Part shown: piece by piece, positions 47,182 to 58,034 of the stretch
Numbering within the stretch: position 1 is the stretch's first letter
Layout of the letters: every line of letters starts with the position of its first letter
Assembly: GCA_030737835.1 (NCBI GenBank)
Contig: CM060852.1
Span: 3,711,813 to 3,775,812 of the forward strand
Length of the DNA stretch: 64,000 bases
Origin: Acorus gramineus
Lineage: Eukaryota > Streptophyta > Magnoliopsida > Acorales > Acoraceae
Direction of reading: 5' to 3'
Position numbers and translations under genes: made by a program
Notes under the pieces: model-generated
What the model saw: only the letters and a program-made list of their open reading frames with translations
What the model was told of the DNA's origin: nothing
Database searches by the model: none

Positions 47182-49507
47182 CAATTTTTTTTTGAGCGGG
47201 CATTTTCCATTTAAAAAAGTTGTTAATAATTGGAGATAAAAAAGAACGTATTAAAGAAAAATACATGAAAAATAAGAGATCGTGCACATGAACGAAAGAG
47301 AGATATAGAAAATGTTTCTACCTCCCCTCTCTCACGCAAAGTCTCCAGATGTTAAGACAATGTCCAACACTGAAACATATTTTGAATATTATAGATCACA
47401 TATATAAATACCATAAAACACACATTATTTCAGTCTTTTTATACCGAAAGTATTGACATCTACCAACATCTAATTGATATACCTTAAATGGAGCGTCAGA
47501 ATAGATGCGATGACTTGATTAGTTGTCAACGTGAATAATCAATGCATATACTATAAATTATTGAATTGACAAAACCCAAATGAGATTATTTGATGTGATC
47601 ATGGATTAAATGTGTAAAAGCTCAAATCTGTCACACCTTAGGATCCATTTAAAAGGTCATATCACCCTGGCCCCATAACATTGGGCCATAAATACAACAC
47701 CATCTTAGGTTGGGCCATGATACGCTCACACCTCCATGGAAATAAGCACACCCTCTCCCTGGTATCCCCTTTATCAAGGGGGGACTTCTTCTTCTTCCCC
47801 CCAAAAAGAGAACCCTATACTCAAACTTGAAATCTCATTTTAATGGAGTTTAGGTTTCATCGTTTGAGGTTCTCGTCAAAAAGAAACTACGTGTGGTTTA
47901 ATCCTTCAAAAAGGGTATGTAGACAGTCTGATTTATATCAGGTTTAATCCAGACAAACATCCACTAAATCACTCCACCGTCTGGATCGTACTCGAGTCTG
48001 ACCTATTCAAGAAAGAAGACATTTTCACCTTCCAACATAATGGACCTGCCTCAAATTAATGAATGTGTACCTTTTTCTATCTGAATCAGTTTTATCGTGG
48101 TTATTGGATGCAGCTTTACTTGTACGGTAAAAAATACAGTAACAATCTTACAGAATCTTGCATTTGAGCCACATAAATTCCCCTTCTTTTTTTTTTCTTT
48201 TTTTTTTTTTTTTTCGGGTGGGGGAGGGAATATTATATCACACACCAATTGATGTTGAACTTAAACACAAGGAACAAAATAACAGGTATTGAGTCACTCA
48301 TTGCCACTGTAAAATCTTTCAAAGTTCTCCACCATCTTCAAAGACTCAAATTCTGGTGTTGGAACTTATGCTACCTTCTATTGTTATCTCCTTCATCATA
48401 TGCATTAAAATCTTTGCAGAAACTCATTCCATTCCACCCCACCATCAATCATTCAAAACAACTCCAACATTATAAAAATTAGAAGTTGCACTTTTTCATC
48501 ATATAATCTAAATAATAGAAGACGTAGGAATTTTCAAATCACCACCCAATAGAAACAAAGTATGGCTTTCAGTGCATGTGGGTCTAGATCATAATAGAAT
48601 TCATCTCATTTTGCATAAACACTAAATAATGCTCACAGGTCATAAGAACACACAAAGGCCAAAAACTCAGAAACCACCACCATCTTCAATTTAATTCTTT
48701 GTGCACTCCTCTTATACTTGACAAAAAAATAAAAAATAAAATAAATGACAAAAGAATAGAGAAATAAACAGTAGTGATGGCACCACCCACACGTCACATA
48801 AAAAAAGCTTTCATCAAGGTCCAACCACATCAATCCAGTAGAGGCGTGCTTCTACATATTATATGATTCATATAAAAGGATATAATTCACCAGTTAAATA
48901 CATTTTCTTCTCCCAATCACAAGTGGGCTATCTTTGTTGTCATTTTCTTCAGTCTCATCAATCAATCAACATAGAAACAAACACAAAATAAATAAAATAA
49001 GAATAGATAGAACCTGCTTTACTTTTAGTCCTAATTTCCGTGGTGTATAAATTCATGCACTTCAAAATAAATACATATACGTTTAGAACATCATTCATGA
49101 AAAAACAAAAGAGAATCCTCACCCAGCATAAACCAGTAACTCAAATACAAGAAAAGATACAGAATGAGACATTGGTGCAGCAATAGTGGATATTGTTACA
49201 TTATGCACTAATTTTTTTTAATAAAAAGGGGGGACCAATTACATTCATGGTTCATGAATGCATCCACAGCTAAATGTTTTAAATCCCTCAACTCCCACAT
49301 CACATATACAGACCAAAAAAAAAAAAACCAAACCAACCCATTGTCCATCTCATGGTCCCCAATACACTAAAAACTAAGCAATACATTTGTCCTCCCTCCC
49401 AACCCATTCATACATAAAACATAGCAACAAAACAAAGGAAACACCAATAGATAAGTAACACCTGCACATCCACCGCCACAAACCAAAGAGTGGTCTTTCC
49501 ATATAAT
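47182..49507. other. Intergenic DNA right of the MITE, 3' flank of the bZIP gene
   Basis: Bases 47640-47990 are less AT-rich and may be an old repeat (possibly LTR-derived), but I could not find ends. Poly-T/poly-A tracts occur near 48188-48214. The last ~250 bases before 49508 should be 3'UTR of the minus-strand bZIP gene. Confidence 0.35.
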
Positions 49508-49993
49508 TCAGTACTGAAAAATGTCTGCAGAGGCCATGATGGGCTGGTTCACACAGAACAAGTTGTTGTTCCATGGATTCATGGAGAACCCATCAATGGT
49601 GGCAGCCTGAGTTTCATCATAGAACAACCCATTAGCATTGTTTCCTCCTCCATTGTTCATGTAGTGGATGATCTCATTGAGGGACTGAAGTCTAGTGCTC
49701 AATTCAATCATCTGAGTCCGAAGGACCGAATTCTCCGATTCGAAGCGCGAGTAATGCTGGGTAGTGATGTTAAGGCTCGTTATGATCTGGCTGTTCTCCT
49801 TCCTCAGCTGGTTCACCTGCGCCAACAGATCGTCCAGATGCTTCTGCTTTCGCATCCTGGACCGCCTCGCAGACTCTCGATTCGACAGCATTCGCTTCTG
49901 CTTTCGTTGGTTCATCACCATCTGGAGGTCCTCCTCGGACCCAGAGTTTGGGAGGTGAGTAGATCCTGAAGAAGTACCACTTGAAGAAGCCAT
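49508..49993 (-). CDS. S1-group bZIP transcription factor (bZIP11/2/44-like)
   Basis: An intronless frame of 161 residues, typical for S1 bZIPs. It has a Ser/Gly-rich start, then the basic region NQRKQKRMLSNRESARRSR with the invariant N-x7-R spacing, then a leucine zipper from about residue 50 to 105 (heptad residues in LDDLLAQVNQLRKENSQI). A family tail DGFSMNPWNNNLF lies near the C terminus. S1 bZIPs bind ACGT-core promoters, pair with C-group bZIPs, and reprogram amino-acid and sugar metabolism under low energy. What fixes the subgroup is the leader: a sucrose-control peptide is encoded upstream (50346-50221), so translation of this gene is expected to fall when sucrose is high. The first in-frame ATG follows a leader with no ATG between the uORF stop and the main start. 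Confidence 0.95.
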   Translation of the reverse strand: MASSSGTSSGSTHLPNSGSEEDLQMVMNQRKQKRMLSNRESARRSRMRKQKHLDDLLAQVNQLRKENSQIITSLNITTQHYSRFESENSVLRTQMIELSTRLQSLNEIIHYMNNGGGNNANGLFYDETQAATIDGFSMNPWNNNLFCVNQPIMASADIFQY

Positions 49994-50220
49994 AGATGCT
50001 TATAATTGTGTATATACACAACACCCACCAATAAAAACTAGGATTTGGGGATGATAAGCAGGTCCCAGATAGTCCCAGATAGTAGTACTAGTTAATAAAA
50101 GACTTGATTTTTATAATTTTGGGCTTGAATTATTTTGATTGAACTATAGATATATATATCTATATATATATAAAAGGGAAGCAAAAGCAGGACCCTATAG
50201 ACTTCAGAGAGACAGAGAGT

Positions 50221-50346
50221 TCATGAAAACACGTAGAACCAGTAGAGGAAGACAACAGAGAATGACTGAACTAAGTGGGTCCTGCGTCGGAGGGAGGAGT
50301 TGATCATAAACCCGGACCGGATAATCTCACTGATAATAGGAGACAT
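50221..50346 (-). CDS. Sucrose-control uORF (SC-peptide) of the S1 bZIP
   Basis: 41 codons plus stop, 227 bases upstream of the bZIP start. It begins MSPIISEIIRSGFMINSS and ends THLVQSFSVVFLYWFYVFS then stop. As I remember it, the C-terminal part is identical to the sucrose-control peptide of Arabidopsis bZIP11, which stalls ribosomes during termination when sucrose is high and so represses the main frame. The N-terminal half (MSP-SEI--SGF-INS) also matches the Arabidopsis pattern, so selection has held the peptide, not just the tail. It overlaps the shorter uORF at 50374-50327 in another frame. Confidence 0.95.
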   Translation of the reverse strand: MSPIISEIIRSGFMINSSLRRRTHLVQSFSVVFLYWFYVFS

Positions 50347-50374
50347 GAAGCAGGTACATCAAAATATAATTCAT
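50327..50374 (-). CDS. Short overlapping uORF upstream of the SC-uORF
   Basis: 15 codons plus stop (MNYILMYLLHVSYYQ). It starts 28 bases before the SC-uORF start and ends inside it in a different reading frame. bZIP11-type leaders are known to hold several overlapping uORFs, and this one could tune how many ribosomes reach the SC-uORF start. It is small, so function is inferred from position only. Confidence 0.5.
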   Translation of the reverse strand: MNYILMYLLHVSYYQ

Positions 50375-50748
50375 GTGAAACACAAAGAGGGTTGTTTAAG
50401 ATTGGGTTTTCAGGCCTTGATTGAACAAGACCCAATTGAAGGATTCCTTCAAAAGGAGGGACCTTGAGACTGAAAAATCAAAACTTGGTGCAGAAAAACA
50501 GGATATCTGAACCAGAAACTCAAAACCCAACAGCAGAAAATTTAGCAGAGGATCCCCTCACAAACAGATAGGATTCTGAGCCTCAAAAGCCACCCCAAAC
50601 TCACAAAAAAAAACCCCCCAAAATCACAAAAAAACAGAACTTCAGAAGCTCAAAAAAGAAAGAAATAAAAGCCAACCAAGCAAGCAAATGAAAGCTTGAG
50701 GAAGGAAGAAGAAGAGAAAGAGGTTTGTGGATTTGTAAGTTATGAGAC

Positions 50749-50754
50749 TTTATA
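50749..50754 (-). promoter_or_regulatory. Putative TATA box of the bZIP gene
   Basis: TATAAA on the minus strand in the context ttctataaagtct, followed by a pyrimidine-rich leader (cctctttctcttcttcttcc). A start near 50720 would give a leader of about 730 bases, long enough to hold both uORFs and no other conserved frame. Confidence 0.5.
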
Positions 50755-50759
50755 GAAGA

Positions 50760-52276
50760 AAGAGAGAGAGAGCCCACCATATAATAAAAACATAAATAAA
50801 TAAATGAAATCAAAGAAAAGGAGCATTGGAATCTGCTCTCACACAGTTTGATGAGGGCATGTGGGGGGTGGGAGAGAGATTTCCACACAATCGTCCATTT
50901 TCACAGCTGTGGTGTTACAATTTTGGGTCCCACTTCACCTTCGCAGCCAAAAGAAACCATTGTTGTTTTCCATTTATTATTATGTGAAGATTCACAGAAC
51001 CAGTCAATCCATGGGGCGATCTCCTTTGATCTCACACACCATTCACACCACTTACCCTTTTTTTGGGGATGCGTGATTTATAAAAATAGACATGTTTTTC
51101 TTGACTTTAGGTTAATTTTTTTTTTATTATATTTTGAGCTACAATATTTCTTTTTATTCCCGTTATCAGATCCCACTGAATCCTACTGGGAGTGATTGTA
51201 TTTGTCAATACAAAATATTATAATTAGTCATTTCTATTCACTGTAGAATAATATACATGATTTTAATTTTTTTAAAATCGGATACCATGTCAGGCATCTA
51301 GCAATAATAAGAAATATATTATTGAACTTTTTATACATTTATTAAAAATAGATATATTCAATTTAAAATAAAACGATATACATTTTTTTTATATAAAAAA
51401 TAACTAATTAGATGATATTTGTTATTTAAAAATAATAATTAAAACATGTGCAAACTGAATGTAGAACTGCATTTGAAGTTGTATCTAACATTATTCATAA
51501 TTTTATAATAATGCATATGTATTTTGATAAATAAAGTACATAGCTCCAATGGATCAATACATACAATGTTATATTTTTATAATGGAGGAAATACTAGTAC
51601 AATGTTTAGAGAGAAAGACTGAAAGATAATACGTGTGTTGGACAAGTGATTTACATCTCTCTCTCTCTCTCTCAGGGGCTGGTCCCCTGCCAGGACCAGT
51701 AACAGATCATTTGATATGCATACATTGAACATGAATCATAGTTGGAATCACTGTACACATTCCATGGCACACCCCCACAAAGGACCCAGGATCATGTGTG
51801 CCCAAGTTTCAGTCGCCAATTTAGAAGGGGCTCCACTAAAGAAACTTTTTGGTTTGCCTTGTTATAAGAGGTATTTGCTTTTGGAAAATATTACCCACAA
51901 TATTTTTTATAGCCACAAATGCAATGGGTGCATGTTTAGATTTTTTTTTTTAAAAAAAAAAATTGTGTACATCATTTAATGGGATGTATAAGATTGTGAA
52001 CGAGACGAAAAATATAATTTTAATTTTAGAAAACTTACTTTTGTTATGTTTATGCAAGGATGTAACTAAAAACAACTTTTGTTTTTTTTTAAAACAGAAT
52101 CTTTTAAAACTATTCAAACTTGTTTCCATACGCTTTCTTAATCACAAAGCACTAAACTTTTGTGCTCATCGACCGGGTACCTCTTGTAATTGTTGACATA
52201 AAATGCTTATGTTCACTTAATGCGTTTAGAGTATGCATTTTTTTTTTATGGTTTACCATATTACTTATAATTTTAA
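50760..52276. other. Intergenic DNA, upstream of the bZIP gene
   Basis: A CT microsatellite lies at about 51656-51674. Several open stretches (for example 51716-51979) have no family resemblance. No gene is visible. Confidence 0.4.
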
Positions 52277-52844
52277 AAAGGGATTTTGCATATATACCTT
52301 TGTTAAATTTCACAGTGCAAAAAATACCCCTCGAAAAACCTTTAAGTTGTGCAACTGTGCCCCTATCACCGACGCTGTTAAGAACCCTAGTTAACATATG
52401 GTTAGAAACCCTAAGCTAACATAAGAAATGATCTAAATACTCTAATTAATGTAAAGAAATAAAAATTAACTCTACTTCATCACAAACCCTAGCTTCCATT
52501 TGAACTTTTTGAGAAGAAGAGGCTGAGGGATTTGATGAAAATGAGTATACAATGTGTTTGAGAAGTTTTTGAGAGAGATCAAATGGTAGAGAAGAAGAAG
52601 TGAAGTTTTGAAGATGGGGTGTTTGAGATGTTAAAATCGACTACAAAAATGATAAAAAGAGTAATTTTCCGTCCACTAACGTTGAGAAAACGGTGAAAAT
52701 TGGGTAAAGTTGACGGAATTTTAACCCAGGGGCACGGTTGCACAACTTAAAGGCTTTTGAGGAGTATTTTTGCACTGTGAGATTTAACATGAGTATTTTC
52801 ACAATATTGAGTTTTAACAAAGGTATATATGCAAAAATCCCTTT
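52277..52844. mobile_element. Foldback element with ~110-bp inverted ends
   Basis: The left end aaagggattttgcatatata and the right end tatatatgcaaaaatcccttt are inverted matches. The similarity continues inward: 'cctttaagttgtgcaac' on the left pairs with 'gttgcacaacttaaagg' on the right. The centre is unique AT-rich sequence with AGAAGAAG phrases. 568 bp, no coding capacity. It abuts another TIR element on its right. Confidence 0.75.
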
Positions 52845-52850
52845 ACTATG

Positions 52851-53337
52851 AGTTAAAGACATCTACATCCCTGTAAACATGAGTAGTCCCATATAAGTCC
52901 CTGTGAAAGTTGGGGCAGACACGTGAGTCCTTAAAAACTCACAAAAATCCAATTATCATCCTCGGATTAAATTTTCATTCAAATTTGACAGAATATTTTA
53001 TCACCATGTAATTCTGTAAACATTATAGTCTTCATAAACAATCATAAAAACAAATTAGTTCATGCAAAGATCAAATTATCCTTGCAAGACTTTTTATGTT
53101 TCTTCATTTCCATTGAGGTATTGTTTGAAAACGGTTAAAAATTTGAGGATAATTTAATCATTTCATGGCTATAAGTTAAAGTTGAGTATGGTAGGTTGTG
53201 TTAGGATTAATTTTTGTTCAAACTAGGGATATATATGGATTTTTATGAGTTTTTAATGACTTGTACGTCTGCCCCAATTTTGATAAAGACTTATATGAGA
53301 TTACTTATGTTTGCAAGTACTTAGATGTCTTTAACCC
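52851..53337. mobile_element. MITE, GGGTTAAAGACAT family, copy 2
   Basis: The left end gttaaagacatctacatccc and the right end cttagatgtctttaaccc are inverted. The inner arms 'aaagttggggcagac' and 'gtctgccccaattt' pair as in the copy at 3081-3557. The target duplication is obscured by the neighbouring foldback element only a few bases away. Confidence 0.7.
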
Positions 53338-54477
53338 TTGAAAAATTACCCCTATTTATCATAGCGGACTTCATGCCCAACATAAAAAATCGTTGTCTGC
53401 GTTCAAAATATCTCTGACAAATAATTTAATTATTTCTATATTTGTATGTATGTGATATACAATTTTATGACTCTAGTTGAACTCTGTGGTTATTAGTCTT
53501 TTTCTCCCTTTGTTTTGGTTCAACGTGACAAATTGATTCTCATGTGGAATTATATACATTTGTTTAATGTGTTGATCAACATTAAAATAATGGGCGGCTC
53601 AAATTTTCCTTCATTTTCTTAATTTTGTAATCTGCTTATCAAACTTTTTGCTTGCATGTGAAATGTTCTTTATTTTGAATTAATATATGTTTCATGTTTG
53701 TTCTTGTGTGATATTATTATTTTCACATTTATATGATGATTTCACACAAATAATTATACATGGTGATGATAGATAGTTCTACAAAAGGTAACACACTATG
53801 CCATAAATTTCAATGTTGTTCCTTTGTTGGGTAATCAAAGTTGTGGTAAACCCTTCATCTGTAGATATTTTGTAATGTATCTCATCTACCACCATTAATA
53901 ACATGTGGAAAAATAAACATTTCAGTGAACTCCAGCTCATATGGGGTCTGAATGTTTTGGGTATATGTATATAAGTGATTTAGAGGACCATATAATAGAA
54001 ACAATGGGAAACTGTTTCAATTCACTGTTGTCCCTCCGGGCTCCAACCAGTGACAAAAACCAGATTTAAATGCTGATGCAGTTACTGCAGGACTGCTTCA
54101 ATTCATCCATATTATTTATGCCACATTCAATTTCTTTGCAAATTTTTCTCTGCTTTAAAACAAGCACAACATTCTATTTGCCCTTTTAGACCTTTGTGAA
54201 TTAACAACATGAACACAAACAAACAACTTTTTGACTCCTCTCAATTTGAAGAAAAATTTGAGAAGCATCAGAATCACAAAGATATGGGAATTATTTACCA
54301 TGTGATATGCTTATGTCTTTCTTCTCCATGAAGAGGAGAGAAAAAGGTTAGAGAGGAAAAAAAAAAGGATGAGGAATCTTTGGTCTAGTAGACTAAATAG
54401 CCTGTCCACTTTTATGTCCACTTAGACATAAATTCTCTCTCATAAATTCTCTCTTGGTCATTTTGATCATGGGTGTG
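53338..54477. other. Intergenic DNA
   Basis: AT-rich, with no coding signal or repeat end that I can support. Confidence 0.4.
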
Positions 54478-54482
54478 GAATC

Positions 54483-55156
54483 TGTTGGAAATAGGGAAAA
54501 TGAAAGGAGACATGACCAATGCAAGTGCTTCAAGGATCAACTATGTTGAATGCTTTTAGACAGATTTTTCTCGTTCTGGTATAAACTGTGAGTACACCAG
54601 GGATTAACGAAGTGCTGCCTTTATGATACAATGAAGCCCACTATAGGTGTTAAGAACAGCGTGTGTACTATCTGTCTGAACCTCTTAGAACTCTCTGTTT
54701 GAATGGGCTGATGATGCTAACTCGTAATGGAAAAGGAAGAGAGAAGATGAGTGGTTGTTCTATGTGTTTTGGATTTGATGGTGTCCAGTCCATTTATAGG
54801 CATAACAGTGTCTTTTCATTCAAATGAGACACCCTTTCATGAATGGGGAGTTACAGCAACCGTCCGATCGGTGGTCCACCATTTTCACGCGATCGTGCGA
54901 AGTGTCAAGTGCGCCCTAAAACGCCCAATTCGCACACTCGCGCGTGGTGGTGCTTCGCATTACCCCGCATCAAAAGTCAATCATAAGGTGTCTACCAAAA
55001 AGACTTTACTAGAATAGATTGAGCTCTTCTTATAAACACTGAAAACCTTTTACAAACAACTGATATATGACTAATTGTTAGGACCACTTTCATCTTCTCA
55101 TGGGGGGACTACTAAAACCCAAACAATTTGAATTCAAATTATGAAAATACCCAACA
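54483..55156 (+). mobile_element. Solo LTR, probably Copia-type
   Basis: It begins tgttgg and ends ccaaca, the standard short inverted ends of an LTR. It is bordered by an exact 5-bp target duplication gaatc (54478-54482 and 55157-55161). At 674 bp with no internal retrotransposon domain it is a single LTR left by recombination between two LTRs. The exact target duplication suggests moderate or young age. The family is inferred from the tgttgg start; strand is nominal. Confidence 0.85.
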
Positions 55157-55161
55157 GAATC

Positions 55162-57544
55162 ATCATAAACGTCTCGTCACTCAATTATAATCACAGAGTT
55201 TCTGTACGACAAACATTCTATTTAAAAATGGTATGGGATACTAATTTATTCTAATTGTTATACATATAAAACTTTTATGTTGGATGTGAAGACACGACAC
55301 CAATAATGGTTAATAATTTAAATTATAAAAAAATATGATAATCCATCCAAGTTAAATGTAAACATGACCAGGAAGATATTAAACACAGAAAGTTTGTTCG
55401 ATAAACAGAGAGTTCTTTGTGACTATGATCTAACTAAATATATATTCCTTTTAAATAAGGTCTCGTGATCAAATTTTCTTTGTATTGGAAAAAATGGCTG
55501 CTGTAGCCAAACTCTGTGTTGGATCACCATCTGGAACATCGTTTTTGAAAAAAAAAACATCATGGTTTTGGCTTTTGTTTTTTAATGTGAATACATCTAA
55601 TTTGGATATACATGTCTTTTTGAACAGGTCAAATTACAGGTGAAGAGAGGAAGTAGTGATGAAGGGTCATTTACATAGGATAATTCACAATGTTTTCTTG
55701 GTGTCTCTTCAAAAGCACCAAAGATGGTACAAGGCGGCTTATATATATAATAGCTATTGATGGCAACATTAATTCATGATTTTTTGAAATGAATGGGGAC
55801 CTAACTTTTTTTTAACTTATTTGGAGATTGTTGGCCCATGTCATGCAAAATAGAGAGACAATGCTTACTCTCTCAAATAAAGTTGTTGAAAGGAACAAAG
55901 AAAGAAAGAATACATGAATGACGTTTCAACCTAAACTAATGTTTATAGTACAAAAGCAAATGCACTCAAGGTAAAGCTAATTAAGCACAAACTCTCGAAT
56001 ATGGCACATCTAAAACAAGACCAACTTGTAGATTAATCTATTCTAACTGTGAGGCAGGTAGGTAAAAAGAGGGTAATGGATTTTCTGCTTGTGTTTATTT
56101 GATTTTTGAAAAGTAAATTTAATCCAAACGCGGATTGATTGAAGTAACATGTAATGGTTTTATTATACTAAACCATAATAATTGAAATCAAAGATAGATT
56201 CACTGTATTGTAGCAGAGAGAGATGGTTCTTTCATTCTTTGAAACCAATTCCTTGTTCTAGAAGGAATATGTTAAATCTAGATTTATCTATGTTCTTCAT
56301 TTTTGCTTGTATCACACCACCACTCTAGTGAATAACTTATAAAATAAATGGTTCTTCATGAATTATTTTATAAACTTTAATGGTGTCTATATATATAAAA
56401 TGTGTTAGTTTAATTTGATTTACAGTTTATTTAGCATCATTAATCTATTTTAAATAAAGAGATTCTTTAATTAGTGACATTTTTTTAACCTTTTTCCCCC
56501 ACACGCAAGAGAATCTGTAATTGGGCTGGTACAACTTTCATTCAGCAGAACATGCAAGATTCAATGAATGACATTCTCTCTCCAAACCAACATTAGCTTC
56601 TCTTTCATTTTCAACTTGTCCTCCCTTGGCATGCTATAGGAGATGGAAAAGGGTACCCAATTCAAATGGGTCCCACCACCAGTGATGAAGTGGACTTGTG
56701 ACACGTGTCAGACATCCAATGGTTGTTTTAATAATGAACAGTGTTATTTTTAATCATATTTTATACGAATAGAATTAAGATTAAGAGTAAAATTGACTCT
56801 ATTAACGCTCTATAAAGACAATGCCTTTGCTTGAGACAGAATACCAAACCTTTATTTTTTCTTTGAAAAGGATATGCATTTGAGACCCATGTGATGTTCA
56901 CTAGCCTTTGTTTTCTTGTTTAGTAAGTTCACTCCCTTTGGAATTTGGAATCACTTGATTAATAAGTCTTGGCATTTGATTAAAAATTAGCACAATTTGA
57001 TTGAAAGAGAAGAGAATTATTCGATGTGATCAACGCGATGACGATCATTTGAAAGATCAACAAATTGTGTTTTAGTGATCTATGAATCTGTTATTTTGAC
57101 AGAGAGAGAATCAAAAACTGCTTCTCTTAATTATGGAAAACTAAACCAAGTGTGTGACAGTAAGATAGTTGTACTGGCTTATTGTATAGTTTCATTACTG
57201 AATGAGATGTATTATTATTTCCTATATGGGAATGGTCGGTGTGTGGGGTAGGCATAATTTGTACGAAAATATTATATGAGGTTATACATTTCACTTTATT
57301 GAAAGGGTTCCATTTATAATGTATAAATGAGTACCTCAAGCAGTGATGCCCACTGCTCTTTTAAATGGGAGTGAGTTGCCCTTACTATTTGTTACACATT
57401 TGATGGTACATTCCTGATTTTTTTTTCTTTATCTCTATGTATTTTTTCATGATCTTTTTCTTTATATTAGTACTATGTATTCTTTAAATTATCGTGCAAT
57501 CTATACAGCATCTCTGTTTAAAAGTGAAATTATCATAGCTGGAG
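55162..57544. other. Intergenic DNA
   Basis: AT-rich with short open stretches of no known family. A G-box-like gacacgtgtc palindrome is at about 56700. No gene is supported. Confidence 0.4.
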
Positions 57545-58026
57545 GTAAGGGTCATCAAAAAGCCCGTAGCCTGAAAGCTTGGCCCGGCCGGCTGGCTGGC
57601 CCGAAGTAGGCCCGTTCAGGCTGGCCCGTAGGCCTAAGGGGGGAAATCCAATAAATGAGTAACATGTAATTTTTATTTGAATTGTGGTTGAATTATATAA
57701 ATTATTAACATCTATGTAGGTGTCAACCTAGTTGGGTACATGTAATTATTTATTTTTTTAAATAATTAATTCATTTAATATTTTTATTTTAAAAATTCAA
57801 TAGATATAATTTTTTTTTTTAATATTATACTTTAAATTTTGTGTTATTTTAACATTATATACAAATGAACAACTTAAAATTAAAAAATCAAAAGAAATAA
57901 GATGTTTAAAATTTGAACCGTGGGCCCAAATCGAGACCGCCCGTGAGACCCGTTCAGGCCGGGGCCCGTGGACAGGGCCTGGCCCGTTTTTTGGCCACGG
58001 GCTGGCCCGACCCGTTGCCGACCACT
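57545..58026. mobile_element. hAT-like MITE with GGCCCG-rich ends
   Basis: The left end runs gtaagggtcatcaaaaagcc; the right end reads ggcccgacccgttgccgacc then act, an imperfect inverted match. The flanks agctggag (57537-57544) and ggctggag (58027-58034) match at 7 of 8, fitting an hAT 8-bp duplication. Both ends are packed with ggcccg phrases, while the middle is very AT-rich. No transposase. Confidence 0.7.
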
Positions 58027-58034
58027 GGCTGGAG

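Noticed and set aside
47640-47990. Less AT-rich block that could be an old LTR
   Set aside because: No ends, target duplication or signature could be found.
49490-50024. Plus-strand and alternate-frame open stretches over the bZIP gene
   Set aside because: Shadows; the basic region, zipper and SC-uORF fix the minus-strand frame.
54751-55017. 88-codon frame on the plus strand
   Set aside because: It lies wholly inside the solo LTR and resembles no protein.
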